From assembly GCA_016716885.1 (NCBI GenBank), contig JADJUV010000005.1, forward strand, positions 1-64,000: a stretch of DNA of 64,000 nucleotides, in the 5' to 3' direction. Position numbers and translations under genes: made by a program. Numbering within the stretch: position 1 is the first letter of the stretch; each line of letters starts with the position of its first letter. The notes below the pieces were generated by a model. It had not been told where the DNA came from. It did not search any database and saw only the letters and a program-made list of their open reading frames with translations. The DNA comes from Candidatus Trichofilum aggregatum. GTDB taxonomy: Bacteria; Chloroflexota; Anaerolineae; Promineifilales; Promineifilaceae. Shown in pieces: positions 36,570-46,097 of the stretch.

Positions 36570-37814
36570 TCAACCTAACTCGTCCAGGCGGAAAGCCAAA
36601 AATGGTGCTTCCATCTCTGCCGGGGTCAGCCCGGCATGACGACCAATCATTTTGCCCGCTTTCTCTTTCTCATCGGCCGGGAAAAGCGTATATCCCTGGC
36701 GCGTTACGGCAATAATATCCCCTAAACGATGCGCAACATCAGGCGCATAGGGCCGTGGGCCATAAAGTCCCATTTCCAGGGCATCATTGGCCCGTACAGC
36801 CCAGACCGCATGGGATAGATTACTCTGTAGATAAGCGAGCAGATCATCCACACAACCATGTCGGGCATAAAAGTTGGTAACACGCGGCTCACCAGCCGGC
36901 CGCATAAAGAGCATTTTTTGTAGCTCGGGATGATCTCCCAGGTGAATGAATTGGCTTTGGGGCGTAACGATTTGGCCGTGATCGGCAATGATGAAGAGTG
37001 CTGTTTGTGCTCGCGCGGCCGCGTTGGTTTTGCCCAGCAACTCTTCCTCAATCAGCCGCAACACAGACCGCACTTCGGCGGCGGTGGCCTCATGGTGAGG
37101 ACCCCGGTAATGGCTGAGGTTGTCAACCTCATGCCAATAAGCGGAAATAAACATTTGCTCCTGAGGTTTGGCCTCTAGCAACTGACGCACCTGCACGACC
37201 ATATCAGCCATTGTGCGGATGCCGTGGCGTTGTTTGACCCCCCGCCCGTGCATTTTGCTAAGGGGGGAATCTACAAAGGCGAAGGATTTGAAATCATACG
37301 TGGGAATGTTCGCGGCCGCGAACTGTTCGGCCATGCCTGGTACAGCCAGGAATTTCTCCGGTTCCACCCCCGCCTGCACCAGCGTGTCCGCGGCTGAGGT
37401 GAAATTGGCCCCCCAGCTAATCATATTACCTAGCACAGCCTGGTCAGGCATAAGCATTCGCAAAGCCACTAACCCATGTTGGGCTGGCCCGGCACCCGTC
37501 CAAATGCTTGATAACGCGTTGACCGTTGTTGAAGGAAAAACCGAGGTGATTTTAGCGGTCGTTTTGGCCTGCTGGAGCAAACTATGCAGGGCAGACTGTT
37601 CTTGTTGGATAAGATTCCAGCCCAGTGCGTCAAGGGTGAACAACACCACCCGGCGCACATCCTTCCCTAGTGAGTGCCAGTAAGATTCCCGCAAGGGTGG
37701 CAATCCAAGAAAGGGGATGTTTAGGAGCGCGGCCGCGGTAGGGGCTATGTTAGCAATCGCACCACCCGCATAGTCCGGCCAGACAAATTCATCAGGGAAA
37801 GAAACAGGTTTCAT
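36570..37814 (-). CDS. Type I phosphodiesterase / nucleotide pyrophosphatase family protein
   Basis: A 414-residue enzyme of the alkaline-phosphatase superfamily. The first metal Asp is in VVLFTLDALGW, the nucleophile Thr in SVFPSTTVNA, and metal ligands in SAYWHEVDNLSHYRG and FIIADHGQI. No signal peptide is seen, so it is probably cytoplasmic. The substrate is unknown; relatives cleave nucleotide pyrophosphates or phosphodiesters. It lies 57 bp upstream of the phosphatidyltransferase gene on the same strand and is probably co-transcribed with it and lgt. Confidence 0.85.
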   Translation of the reverse strand: MKPVSFPDEFVWPDYAGGAIANIAPTAAALLNIPFLGLPPLRESYWHSLGKDVRRVVLFTLDALGWNLIQQEQSALHSLLQQAKTTAKITSVFPSTTVNALSSIWTGAGPAQHGLVALRMLMPDQAVLGNMISWGANFTSAADTLVQAGVEPEKFLAVPGMAEQFAAANIPTYDFKSFAFVDSPLSKMHGRGVKQRHGIRTMADMVVQVRQLLEAKPQEQMFISAYWHEVDNLSHYRGPHHEATAAEVRSVLRLIEEELLGKTNAAARAQTALFIIADHGQIVTPQSQFIHLGDHPELQKMLFMRPAGEPRVTNFYARHGCVDDLLAYLQSNLSHAVWAVRANDALEMGLYGPRPYAPDVAHRLGDIIAVTRQGYTLFPADEKEKAGKMIGRHAGLTPAEMEAPFLAFRLDELG

Positions 37815-38027
37815 AATACTCCTCTAGCGGCTACCTTCGCCTCTTGCAGTTTTGGTGCCAAATCGTAAACTTAATATTAGACCTTATCGGAATTAACATG
37901 ATGTCACGCTAACGCGCAAATGACGCCAAGATTTTCTCTTGGCGACCTGCTGTTCTCTGCGTGAGATTCCTTATTACCGATAAACGCTATTGTTCCCTTA
38001 TTCACGCATACAAAAGGAGGCCCAATT

Positions 38028-38711
38028 ATGCGCCATGAAATCAAAGGTTCAACTTTACAGACCCTGGACATCTATTTGAATCAGGGTGAAAAAATATTCA
38101 CCGAATCCGGGGGTATGGCCTGGATGGTAGGTAATGTCAAAATGGAGACCAATACTCGTGGTGGCCTACTGAAGGGGTTAGCTCGCTCTCTCTCCGGTGA
38201 ATCCCTTTTTCTCACCCATTATATCTGTGAAGGCAACCAGGCCATGATCACCTTCACACCAGAGGCTCCTGGTTCTATCATTCCTGTGGAACTTAAAGCG
38301 GGCGAAAGCCGTATTTGCCAAAAAGATGCGTTTATGGTCGCCGAAGATTCCGTGCAACTGGAAATCCATTTTCGCAAGAAGTTGGGTGCAGGATTATTTG
38401 GTGGTGAAGGGTTTGTTTTACAAAAATTAACTGGCCCTGGCACCGCCTTCGTCGAAATTTCGGGCGAGGTACGCACCTACACTTTACAGGCGGGTCAAAT
38501 GATGAAAGTTGATCCCGGTCATATTGCTATGTACGAGCCTTCAGTCAATTATGATATTACCACGGTCAAAGGGGTTAAGAATATTTTCTTTGGCGGAGAG
38601 GGGTTATTCCTGGCTACCTTGACTGGCCCCGGCACCGTCTGGCTGCAAAGTCTGCCGTTAGCCAACCTGGCCTCAAAGTTGGCTCAGTACATGCCTGTTA
38701 AAAGCAGCTAG
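38028..38711 (+). CDS. AIM24 / TIGR00266 family protein
   Basis: A 227-residue beta-rich protein. It shows the family repeats: ESGGMAWMVGNVKMETNT, GGLLKGLARSLSGESLF, GGEGFVLQKLTGPGTAFVE and the second GGEGLFLATLTGPGTVWLQ. The fold is a trimeric beta-prism of unknown function; the yeast mitochondrial relative is linked to membrane organisation. AAAGGAGG stands 8 bp before the ATG at 38028. It is a single-gene unit, divergent from the phosphodiesterase gene and convergent with the atp genes. Confidence 0.92.
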   Translation: MRHEIKGSTLQTLDIYLNQGEKIFTESGGMAWMVGNVKMETNTRGGLLKGLARSLSGESLFLTHYICEGNQAMITFTPEAPGSIIPVELKAGESRICQKDAFMVAEDSVQLEIHFRKKLGAGLFGGEGFVLQKLTGPGTAFVEISGEVRTYTLQAGQMMKVDPGHIAMYEPSVNYDITTVKGVKNIFFGGEGLFLATLTGPGTVWLQSLPLANLASKLAQYMPVKSS

Positions 38712-38800
38712 ATCCGTTAGTTGCCCTTTGTGATCACCCCAAAGGTCAGACAGAAGTGCTTTTCCCTCCTGCTTAAAAACAACTGCACCAACACCAATAA

Positions 38801-38836
38801 AAAAAGGCCAGTGAATGTCTCCACTGGCCTTTTTTT
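38801..38836. terminator. Bidirectional terminator
   Basis: AAAAAGGCCAGTG (38801-38813) pairs with CACTGGCCTTTTT (38822-38834), with an A tract on one side and a T tract on the other. It works for the AIM24 gene on the plus strand and for the nuo/atp block on the minus strand. Confidence 0.93.
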
Positions 38837-38863
38837 CTTCTTCTTTACCTTTAGGCGAGGGTT

Positions 38864-39568
38864 TTAGCTAAGTGCGTTTTTCATGGCGCTCATCTGTGAA
38901 GCAACACTGTTGTCCACAATCTGATCACCCACCCGGACAATGACACCACCGAGAATGGTGGGGTCTACTTTGTAGGTAATGTTTTCGGCACGAACTGTTT
39001 GGGCCACATTGGCTTTTTCCGCCTCAGTTAAGGGCAGGGCACTTGTGACTTCGGCATGGGCACCAGACAAACTAGTGACATTGGCGGGCACTTTAGCGAA
39101 GAAATCGCTGATGAGGGCATGTTGCCGTTTTTCATCAAGTGCTTCACCGATCAGACGGTTCGCGGCCGCGATAGCAATACTCGCCACCTGGCCCCGCAGT
39201 TCTGACAAAATGCGGTTGCGTTCCGCTTCGGCATCCGCCACAGCCTGAGCTACCACGGCTTTCGCTTCATCGTTGGCTTTGTTTACGATGCCAGTGGCGG
39301 TATCTTCAGCTTGCGCGGCCGCGTCCTGGCGCATTTTAGCCGCTTCCAACCGGGACGCATCCAGAAACTTTTTGGCTTCCGCATCCGCATTTTCGCGGGC
39401 TACAGCCGCTTGCCGAGAATCTTCCAACCCCTTGGCAATGCGGGCCTTACGCTCTTCCAGCGTCCGCAGAATCGGTTCGTATAAATAACCACGTAACACC
39501 AGAAATAAGATGATGAAGAGCAAAATCTGCATCACCAAATAACCGAGGTTAATACCTAATGCATCCAT
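38864..39568 (-). CDS. atpF: ATP synthase b subunit fused to C-terminal part of delta
   Basis: The peripheral stalk subunit of ATP synthase, 234 residues instead of the usual about 160. Residues 1-28 hold the membrane anchor, and 30-150 the long charged coiled coil (RTLEERKARIAKGLEDSR). From about 170 to the end the sequence matches the C-terminal domain of the delta subunit (EVTSALPLTEAEK, VDPTILGGVIVRVGDQIVD). The helical N-terminal domain of delta appears missing, so this differs from the mycobacterial b-delta fusion, which has a full delta. It is the last gene of the block and is followed by a strong terminator; the F1 genes are not here. Confidence 0.92.
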   Translation of the reverse strand: MDALGINLGYLVMQILLFIILFLVLRGYLYEPILRTLEERKARIAKGLEDSRQAAVARENADAEAKKFLDASRLEAAKMRQDAAAQAEDTATGIVNKANDEAKAVVAQAVADAEAERNRILSELRGQVASIAIAAANRLIGEALDEKRQHALISDFFAKVPANVTSLSGAHAEVTSALPLTEAEKANVAQTVRAENITYKVDPTILGGVIVRVGDQIVDNSVASQMSAMKNALS

Positions 39569-39603
39569 TCATGTACCTCCTGGTCAGACTGACCACCAAA
39601 TGA

Positions 39604-39861
39604 TTAGCCAACCTGGGCCACGAAGATGAGGATCAGCGCAACAACCAGCGCATAAATAGCGACGGCTTCGGCCAGGGCCACACCCAAAATCATGTTCGCT
39701 TGAATGTTACCGGAAGCATCAGGGTTGCGGGCAATACCTTGTACGGCTCCACCCACAACAATACCCACACCAGCACCGGCACCGATAGCCCCGGTCATAG
39801 CCAGACCAGCGCCGAGAAATTTTAAGCCATTGGCAATCAACAGAGCAGCTTCAGCATCCAT
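39604..39861 (-). CDS. atpE: ATP synthase c subunit
   Basis: The proteolipid that forms the rotating ring, 85 residues. The ATG at 39861 (MDAEAALLIANG) is chosen because GGAGG lies 8 bp upstream. Two helices join at a polar loop (ARNPDASGN). The ion-carrying Glu is in GVALAEAVAIY. The residue after it is Ala, not Ser/Thr, and the Gln typical of sodium-binding rings is absent, so proton coupling is predicted. Confidence 0.95.
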   Translation of the reverse strand: MDAEAALLIANGLKFLGAGLAMTGAIGAGAGVGIVVGGAVQGIARNPDASGNIQANMILGVALAEAVAIYALVVALILIFVAQVG

Positions 39862-39932
39862 TATGTATTTCCTCCAAATTCCTTTTCGAGTTTCGATTTC
39901 TTGATAACTTACCACCGACACTTGACGACTGA

Positions 39933-40955
39933 TTAGTGATGATCATCCCCATGATGGGACTCAGTCGCGCCCTTCATGAAGGTCAGAGTCAAAAGGGCAA
40001 ACACGACACCCTGCAACAGACCTACACCAAACTCCAAATGCCAGAAGAGCAGGTTGCCGATGGGGAGCAAGGAACCGATAACGAACAACAAGATTTGTCC
40101 CGCAAAGATATTACCCAATAACCGGAAGGCAAAGGAGACGATTTTGAAGACTTCACTAACGAACTCCAATAAGCCTACCCCGGTGTCCATAATTGCCAGC
40201 GGGTTCTTGGCAATTTCATCTGACTTCCAGACGAAGAACTTACTCCAGTAGCGTAGCCCCTGGGCTTTCATGCCGTAATATTGGGTCATGACGACAGAGA
40301 TAATAGCCAGGGCTAAAGTGAAGTTAAGGTCGGTCGCGGCCGCGCGCACATATGGCACAATCGTCCAATCCTTGTCTTCCTCTGCACAACCATCACGAAT
40401 CAGGAGAATACCACCCTGCCGGCAAGAACCGGTATTGGCAGCCATGGCGTCATCATAAATGTGATGAAGCTCTTCTTCGTCATGGATTCCCGCTGCCTCA
40501 GCCCGATGTTCGGCTAATTCTCCCATCGTTTCCCATTTGCCGATGGCATCCACACCCGGAACCAATTCCAACCAGTTGCCAATGACAATCCACAGAATGA
40601 ACGTCATAAAGAAGGGAAAGAAGGTTCGCGCCCACTTACCAGACATATTGGCGACATAACCATACGCTCCTTCAATGAGCATTTCCATGAAATTGTAAAA
40701 CCCAGTAGGAACCTCATCCGCCTTGCGTGAAGGAGCACGAGTGAGCAGGGCTACCAGAATAACCAAAAGTGCGGCTAAAATAGCCCCCACTGCTGTATTG
40801 GTGAAACCCAGGTTTTCGCTGAATATCGTGCTAAAGAATTCATTACGGATAATGGCTTCACCAGGCAACTGGATGACTGGCAACACGGGCGGCAATACAA
40901 AAGTAAGCGCCAACAATCCAAGCAGACAAAGGTAAATGATGTACCTTTTCTTCAT
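39933..40955 (-). CDS. atpB: ATP synthase a subunit
   Basis: The stator channel subunit, 340 residues. The essential Arg is in FRLLGNIFAGQIL. A conserved region FMTFILWIVIGNWLELVPG is present. A stretch of about 60 residues (about 130-195), acidic and His-rich (RAEAAGIHDEEELHHIYDDA), enlarges one loop compared with typical a subunits. The C-terminus ends SHHGDDHH. The start codon overlaps the atpI stop by 4 bp. Confidence 0.95.
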   Translation of the reverse strand: MKKRYIIYLCLLGLLALTFVLPPVLPVIQLPGEAIIRNEFFSTIFSENLGFTNTAVGAILAALLVILVALLTRAPSRKADEVPTGFYNFMEMLIEGAYGYVANMSGKWARTFFPFFMTFILWIVIGNWLELVPGVDAIGKWETMGELAEHRAEAAGIHDEEELHHIYDDAMAANTGSCRQGGILLIRDGCAEEDKDWTIVPYVRAAATDLNFTLALAIISVVMTQYYGMKAQGLRYWSKFFVWKSDEIAKNPLAIMDTGVGLLEFVSEVFKIVSFAFRLLGNIFAGQILLFVIGSLLPIGNLLFWHLEFGVGLLQGVVFALLTLTFMKGATESHHGDDHH

Positions 40956-41230
40956 GAGTTGATTTCTTCCTCCCTTTTTTGGTTGTCTTCTTGTTTTTGC
41001 ATTTGTTCAATGGCCCGCAACCAAATCTTGAATATCAGATAAAGTGATAACGGTACACTGCTTACCATCAAAATGACCGTTATGATTCGTCCTGTATTTA
41101 ACAGGTTGTCCAGCAAAATGCCGCCACCCAGGGCTAAACCAATCAACAATACTGTGCCACAACCAACTTGAGTGACAACACTCATCATCATGTTGATTTG
41201 TCGCAGTTGTTCAGGTCGAATTTGTGACAT
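40952..41230 (-). CDS. atpI: AtpI/AtpZ-like F0 accessory protein
   Basis: A 92-residue protein with two membrane helices (about 20-40 and 48-68) and a charged C-terminal tail. Its position directly before atpB and its pattern (GLALGGGILLDNLL) match the AtpI/AtpZ group, which help c-ring assembly or divalent cation handling. The ribosome site is weak. It is preceded by its own promoter, so the atp half can be expressed apart from nuo. Confidence 0.8.
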   Translation of the reverse strand: MSQIRPEQLRQINMMMSVVTQVGCGTVLLIGLALGGGILLDNLLNTGRIITVILMVSSVPLSLYLIFKIWLRAIEQMQKQEDNQKREEEINS

Positions 41231-41262
41231 TGTAAACTTGCGCCTGGGGCAAAGGTTTGCGA

Positions 41263-41290
41263 ATTATATCACAAACGATTATTCGTCCAA
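41263..41290 (-). promoter_or_regulatory. Sigma-70-type promoter before atpIBEF
   Basis: On the minus strand: TTGGAC (41290-41285), 16 bp, TATAAT (41268-41263). It lies about 33 bp before the atpI start, in the 138-bp gap after nuoN. Confidence 0.7.
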
Positions 41291-41368
41291 TGACAGGCAG
41301 GAAAATCTAGCTGAACCCACCTGAGTTCACTAAACATCCCATCCCTCTCTAGCCTCACAAGGTTATTT

Positions 41369-42877
41369 CTAACCGAGAAACGCGCTGGCGGCTCGCTGAG
41401 TCCATTCAATAAGCGGAGAAGCAACTGTTCCCAGAAGCAACATACCTAGCGATGTTACCAACAGGGCTACGGTTGCCGCCCGAGGAACAGGAATAGCAAT
41501 CTCTTCCTCTTCCGAACGGTACAGGTACACGTACTTTAACACGGAGAGATAGTAATAAAGGGCGATAAAGGCGTTGAAGATACCAATCGCCGCCAGCCAC
41601 CACAAGCCAGCATCAACCGCCGCCTTAAACAACAAGAATTTGGCTATAAAACCAGCTGTTGGCGGGATTCCGCCCAGGGAAAGTAGCGCCACCATAAAAG
41701 CTAAAGCCAGATACGGTGAACGGCGGCTTAGCCCAGACATATCTTTCAGATCATCTACGCCTGTTTTATTACTGAACATGACAATAACACCAAAGGCGGC
41801 GATATTGGTCAGGACGTACATGAAGAGGTAGAACATGGCGGCACCAAGCCCCTCAGATGTGAACGTAACCAAACCAATGATGATATACCCGGCCTGAGCA
41901 ATGCTGGAGTAGGCCAACATCCGCTTAATACTGCTCTGGTAAATCGCAAGCAGGTTGCCCAACGTCATGGTGACAATACACATCGCCACCAAAATCGTCC
42001 ACCAGGCATTGGTGGGACCTGCAACCGGGGCACCCAACATGCCGATAGAGAAGACACGGAAGATAACAGCAAACCCCGCCGCTTTAGACGCAGTGGAAAG
42101 AAAGGCGGTAATGGGCGTAGGTGCGCCTTCATAGGCATCCGGCGTCCAAAAATGGAAGGGTACAGCAGATACCTTAAAGGCAAACCCGGCCAAAATGAGA
42201 ATGGCGGCTACCAAAAACGCATTATCAAAGTTCAGCAGGGGGTTATCTAGTCCCCCATTCAACACCGATTGGGCGATAACGTAGATATTGGTCTCGCCAA
42301 ACATGCCGTAGATCAGGCTCATACCATAAAGCATGAGAGCGGAGGCAAAGGCCCCATACACAAAATATTTCATGCCGCCCTCAACTGAGCGAGCATTACT
42401 GGTGACAAAACCAACCAGCACGTAAAGGGAGATGCTGGCAGTTTCCAGGGCCAGGTAAAGCATGATCATGTCCGCGGCCGCGGCCATCAAACTAAACCCA
42501 ATCGTAGCTACATGGAGCAGAATGTAATACTCGCCCCGCTGTAAATTCTTCACATCAGCCGAAATCAGACTGGTCAACCCTAAGGCAATCAGGAACATAG
42601 CCCTAAATACCAGAGTAAACCCATCGTTTCGTATCATTCCCCCCCAGATCAACGTATCGTTGAGGGAGCCACTGTTATCCAGATTAGGCACCCCAGCAAA
42701 AAACCAGGCGGCCAGGGTCGCCAACAAAATGATAAACGACCCCCAGGCCGAGACCAGACCCAATTGACGACGATCTTCCGGGGCCAAACGCCGTTCATAG
42801 GCGAATATCACGATGATCATCAAGACCAGAGCAATTTCTGGCAACAATGCCAGGTAACTTTGAAATTCCGGAGACAC
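41369..42877 (-). CDS. nuoN: NADH-quinone oxidoreductase subunit N
   Basis: A 502-residue, antiporter-like membrane subunit of complex I with about 14 helices. The conserved proton-path helices are visible: FHFWTPDAYEGAPTPITAFL and LAYSSIAQAGYIIIG. It starts with GTG directly after the nuoM stop (TAAGTG), implying translational coupling. Codon 1 is the only start compatible with the first helix (SYLALLPEIALVLMIIVIF). Confidence 0.96.
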   Translation of the reverse strand: MSPEFQSYLALLPEIALVLMIIVIFAYERRLAPEDRRQLGLVSAWGSFIILLATLAAWFFAGVPNLDNSGSLNDTLIWGGMIRNDGFTLVFRAMFLIALGLTSLISADVKNLQRGEYYILLHVATIGFSLMAAAADMIMLYLALETASISLYVLVGFVTSNARSVEGGMKYFVYGAFASALMLYGMSLIYGMFGETNIYVIAQSVLNGGLDNPLLNFDNAFLVAAILILAGFAFKVSAVPFHFWTPDAYEGAPTPITAFLSTASKAAGFAVIFRVFSIGMLGAPVAGPTNAWWTILVAMCIVTMTLGNLLAIYQSSIKRMLAYSSIAQAGYIIIGLVTFTSEGLGAAMFYLFMYVLTNIAAFGVIVMFSNKTGVDDLKDMSGLSRRSPYLALAFMVALLSLGGIPPTAGFIAKFLLFKAAVDAGLWWLAAIGIFNAFIALYYYLSVLKYVYLYRSEEEEIAIPVPRAATVALLVTSLGMLLLGTVASPLIEWTQRAASAFLG

Positions 42878-44500
42878 TTAAGCACCCCCTCCTAACCAGG
42901 CAAAAAAGGTTGTTGCCAAAGATTGCACACTATGCCAGACCGTCATTGTTTGCGCTTCCTGAACACGGGCCATCACAGGGGATACGCCTGATTCAACGAT
43001 AGGGGCAATGATTCCTGGGTAGACACCGATAACGATAAGAATGACCACAAACATTACTAGCGTAATTTTGTCAGCCGCCCGAATGGGTTTCATGTCATGC
43101 CATTTGTGTTCATCATACTCACCAAAGAACACACTGTGGATAGCCCGCATAATATAAGCCGCGGTCACGACAATGCCCAGGGCCATAGGAATAACCAGAT
43201 AAGGGTAGAAACTGGCTGGATTCAAACCACCTACCAGATTACGCAAACTCAGGTCGCCCCCATCCCAAACACTGAGGAAAATTGGATATTCGGCCACAAA
43301 ACCGGAAAGGCCCGGCATGCCCATCGAAACCAGACCACCGATGATGAAAGCTACGACCGTCCAGGGTAAAGCTTTCGCCATCCCGCTTAGTTCATCCATA
43401 TGGCGGGTATGAGCACGATCATAAATCATACCAACCACAGAGAAGAAGAGCGCTGTCATTACCCCATGGCTAACCATTTGAATGCCCGCACCGGTAAACC
43501 CATTCAGGCTCATGGCGGCAAAACCAAGTGAGACAAGCCCCATATGGCTCACGCTAGAATAACCAATCAGATATTTCATATCCCGCTGGCGCATAGCAAT
43601 GAACGAACCGTAGGCCACATTGATGGTTGCCAGAATGATGACCAACGGCATCCAATACACGGTTCCTTCCGGTAACATTTGAATGGCCATACGCATGGCG
43701 GCGTAGGCCCCCAATTTCATCAGAACCCCGGCATGAATCATGGAAACAGCCGTAGGTGCGGCCACGTGCCCATCAGGCGACCAGTTATGGAAGGGGAAAA
43801 GACCAGCCAGGATAGCAAACCCCAGGAAGACGGGCATAAACCAGATGCGTTGCAGGTCAAAGGGGAAGTCAAATTCGGACCAAACACGTAGGTCAAAGGT
43901 GCGGATGGTTTCCGGCATATTAAAGTACAACACCAAAAAACCAATAAAGGAGATGAAACTGCCGATCAACAGGTAAAGCGTCAGTTTCATGGCTGCATAT
44001 TCACGAGTTTTCGGCCAGCCCCAAATGACAATCATCACGTACATGGGCAGCACGGCCAGCTCATAGAAGAAGAAGAGCAAGAACCCGTCTACCGCCACAA
44101 ATACGCCGTGTACACCCGCAACCAGGAGCATAAAGAAGGCGTAGAATTCACGCGGTCGGTCTTCGATGCCCCAGGAGATGAGCACACCACCCAGGCCTAC
44201 AATCGAGGTGAGGAAGACCAGGGTTGCGCTCAGGCCGTCAACACCCAGAATGTAACCGATGCCCAGGCTGGGAATCCAGTCGGTATCTTCAACAAATTGT
44301 AGGGTGGCTCGCCAGGTCTGGCCCGCGGCCGCGTCAATGTTATACGTAAAGTACACATACGCGCTCAGGATCAGGCCAAGGATCATCGCCGCCAAACCCA
44401 ACATGCGAGCATTCTCACCCCGCTCTTTGGGCAACAACAAAATAATGACCGCCGCCACGATGGGCGACAAAGCTATGACGGATAAAAACGGAAATTCCAT
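42878..44500 (-). CDS. nuoM: NADH-quinone oxidoreductase subunit M (copy 2 in operon order)
   Basis: An antiporter-like subunit of 540 residues. The Met at 44500 (MEFPFLSVIALSP) is chosen over the upstream TTG. Conserved segments: FHNWSPDGHVAAPTAVSMI and YSSVSHMGLVSLG. It follows a first NuoM-type gene by 13 bp; the two differ clearly in sequence, so the pair is an old duplication rather than a recent one. Which is the true NuoM and which may act at another position is not resolved. Confidence 0.94.
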   Translation of the reverse strand: MEFPFLSVIALSPIVAAVIILLLPKERGENARMLGLAAMILGLILSAYVYFTYNIDAAAGQTWRATLQFVEDTDWIPSLGIGYILGVDGLSATLVFLTSIVGLGGVLISWGIEDRPREFYAFFMLLVAGVHGVFVAVDGFLLFFFYELAVLPMYVMIVIWGWPKTREYAAMKLTLYLLIGSFISFIGFLVLYFNMPETIRTFDLRVWSEFDFPFDLQRIWFMPVFLGFAILAGLFPFHNWSPDGHVAAPTAVSMIHAGVLMKLGAYAAMRMAIQMLPEGTVYWMPLVIILATINVAYGSFIAMRQRDMKYLIGYSSVSHMGLVSLGFAAMSLNGFTGAGIQMVSHGVMTALFFSVVGMIYDRAHTRHMDELSGMAKALPWTVVAFIIGGLVSMGMPGLSGFVAEYPIFLSVWDGGDLSLRNLVGGLNPASFYPYLVIPMALGIVVTAAYIMRAIHSVFFGEYDEHKWHDMKPIRAADKITLVMFVVILIVIGVYPGIIAPIVESGVSPVMARVQEAQTMTVWHSVQSLATTFFAWLGGGA

Positions 44501-44513
44501 TACCAATGCTCCG

Positions 44514-46061
44514 TTAGAAGAGTCGGGAAACGGTGTCGTTAATAATTGCTAACAGCCATTGCGGCCACAGGCCAAGACTGAGCATAAGTATCATGAGCGG
44601 CCAAATAACCAGATGTTCGGTCATGGTCATGGGCGTCAGGTGATGGGCCAGTTCCTGGTCTTTGATAGGGCCATGCAGGGTTGCGCCAATCCCTTTGAGG
44701 ATGTAAGCCCCGGTCATCAGCAACCCTACCATGGAGATGGCGACGGCCCACCAGTATGGCCCCCAGGCTCCCCGGGTGATAAGAAACTCACCCACAAACC
44801 CATTGAGGCCGGGCAAACCCAGAGACGCCATGCTGTTAAAGATGAGAATGCCGCCAGTAACGGGAGCCACGGCCCAGAAGCCACCAAATCTACGCAGATC
44901 ACGCGTGTGCAGACGGTCATAGAAAACACCGACCATAAAGAACATCGCGGCCGCGCTCAATCCATGATTAAACATCTGCATCACCGCGCCATTGGTCGCC
45001 ATTACGGCATCACCATCAAACGCACCCGCGTTGTTGCCATAAGCAAAAGCCATGACCGCAATGCCCAACACCACAAACCCCATATGGTTGATGGATGAAT
45101 AAGCCACCAATCGCTTAAAGTCCCACTGCCCAAAAGCGGCAAAACCCCCCAGAACAATGCTCAACATACCCAGGATAGCCAGCACCCAGGCAGCTTGATG
45201 CGCATGTTCAGGGAACAAAGGAATGACCAGCCGGATGAAACCATAGGCCCCTAGTTTCAGCAAAACCCCGGCCAAAATCATCGAACCAGCTGTAGGCGCT
45301 TGCGTATGGGCATCGGGCAACCAGGTGTGGAAAGGCCAAATCGGCACTTTGATAGCGAAGGCAATCACAAAAGACCAGAACGCGAAGGTTTTGATAAAGG
45401 GAATGGAAACGCCAGAATTGGGCAACACCGATCCCGCCAGATTGACCCACGTATCCATGAGTTCGACCAGATCAAACGTGCCCATCGAGATGCCCATGAC
45501 TTGAATGGATAGGAGCAATCCCAGGCTACCGGCCATGGTATAGATAAAGAACTTAAACGAGGCGTATTCCCTATCGGCCCCACCCCAAATTTTGATGAGG
45601 AAATACATGGGAACCAGGCTAAACTCCCAGAAAATAAAGAAGATAACCAGATCAAGGGCCGCAAAATAACCCAACATGGCCGATTCCAACATCAGGAAAA
45701 GAGCCATAAACATCTTGGTTTTGTCTTCAATGTTAAAGGATGCCAGGATGCCCAGAGGGGTTAGAATGACCGTCAAGAGCATCATGGGCAGACTGATGCC
45801 ATCTACGCCCATGTGAAAACCAGCCCCAATGAGTGGGAACCATTCGGCCATGGTTTCAAATTGAAATCCATCAGCCAGGCGATATTTCTCTGAGAAGATA
45901 GCCCACATAGCCACAACAATGCCCAGAGGCACAAGGCTGAGGATAAAAGCCAGCCGTTTAGCCAGGGTTTTCTCATCATCCGGCAAGAGGAAAATGATCA
46001 ACGCAGCTAGAGCCGGGAAGAACACAGCGAGCAAAAGGAGTGTAGGTTCAGAAAAAGTCAT
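44514..46061 (-). CDS. nuoM: NADH-quinone oxidoreductase subunit M (copy 1 in operon order)
   Basis: A 515-residue antiporter-like subunit with about 14 helices. Motifs: FHTWLPDAHTQAPTAGSMIL, YSSINHMGFVVLG and the conserved Glu in LMLESAMLGYF-type helix 5. The ATG at 46061 follows nuoL by 36 bp. Two NuoM genes in one operon are known in several Chloroflexota and related groups. An extra antiporter subunit could alter the number of protons pumped, but that is inference. Confidence 0.94.
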   Translation of the reverse strand: MTFSEPTLLLLAVFFPALAALIIFLLPDDEKTLAKRLAFILSLVPLGIVVAMWAIFSEKYRLADGFQFETMAEWFPLIGAGFHMGVDGISLPMMLLTVILTPLGILASFNIEDKTKMFMALFLMLESAMLGYFAALDLVIFFIFWEFSLVPMYFLIKIWGGADREYASFKFFIYTMAGSLGLLLSIQVMGISMGTFDLVELMDTWVNLAGSVLPNSGVSIPFIKTFAFWSFVIAFAIKVPIWPFHTWLPDAHTQAPTAGSMILAGVLLKLGAYGFIRLVIPLFPEHAHQAAWVLAILGMLSIVLGGFAAFGQWDFKRLVAYSSINHMGFVVLGIAVMAFAYGNNAGAFDGDAVMATNGAVMQMFNHGLSAAAMFFMVGVFYDRLHTRDLRRFGGFWAVAPVTGGILIFNSMASLGLPGLNGFVGEFLITRGAWGPYWWAVAISMVGLLMTGAYILKGIGATLHGPIKDQELAHHLTPMTMTEHLVIWPLMILMLSLGLWPQWLLAIINDTVSRLF

Positions 46062-46097
46062 GGCAACTCAACAGGTTGAATGGAAAATCGTGAATGC

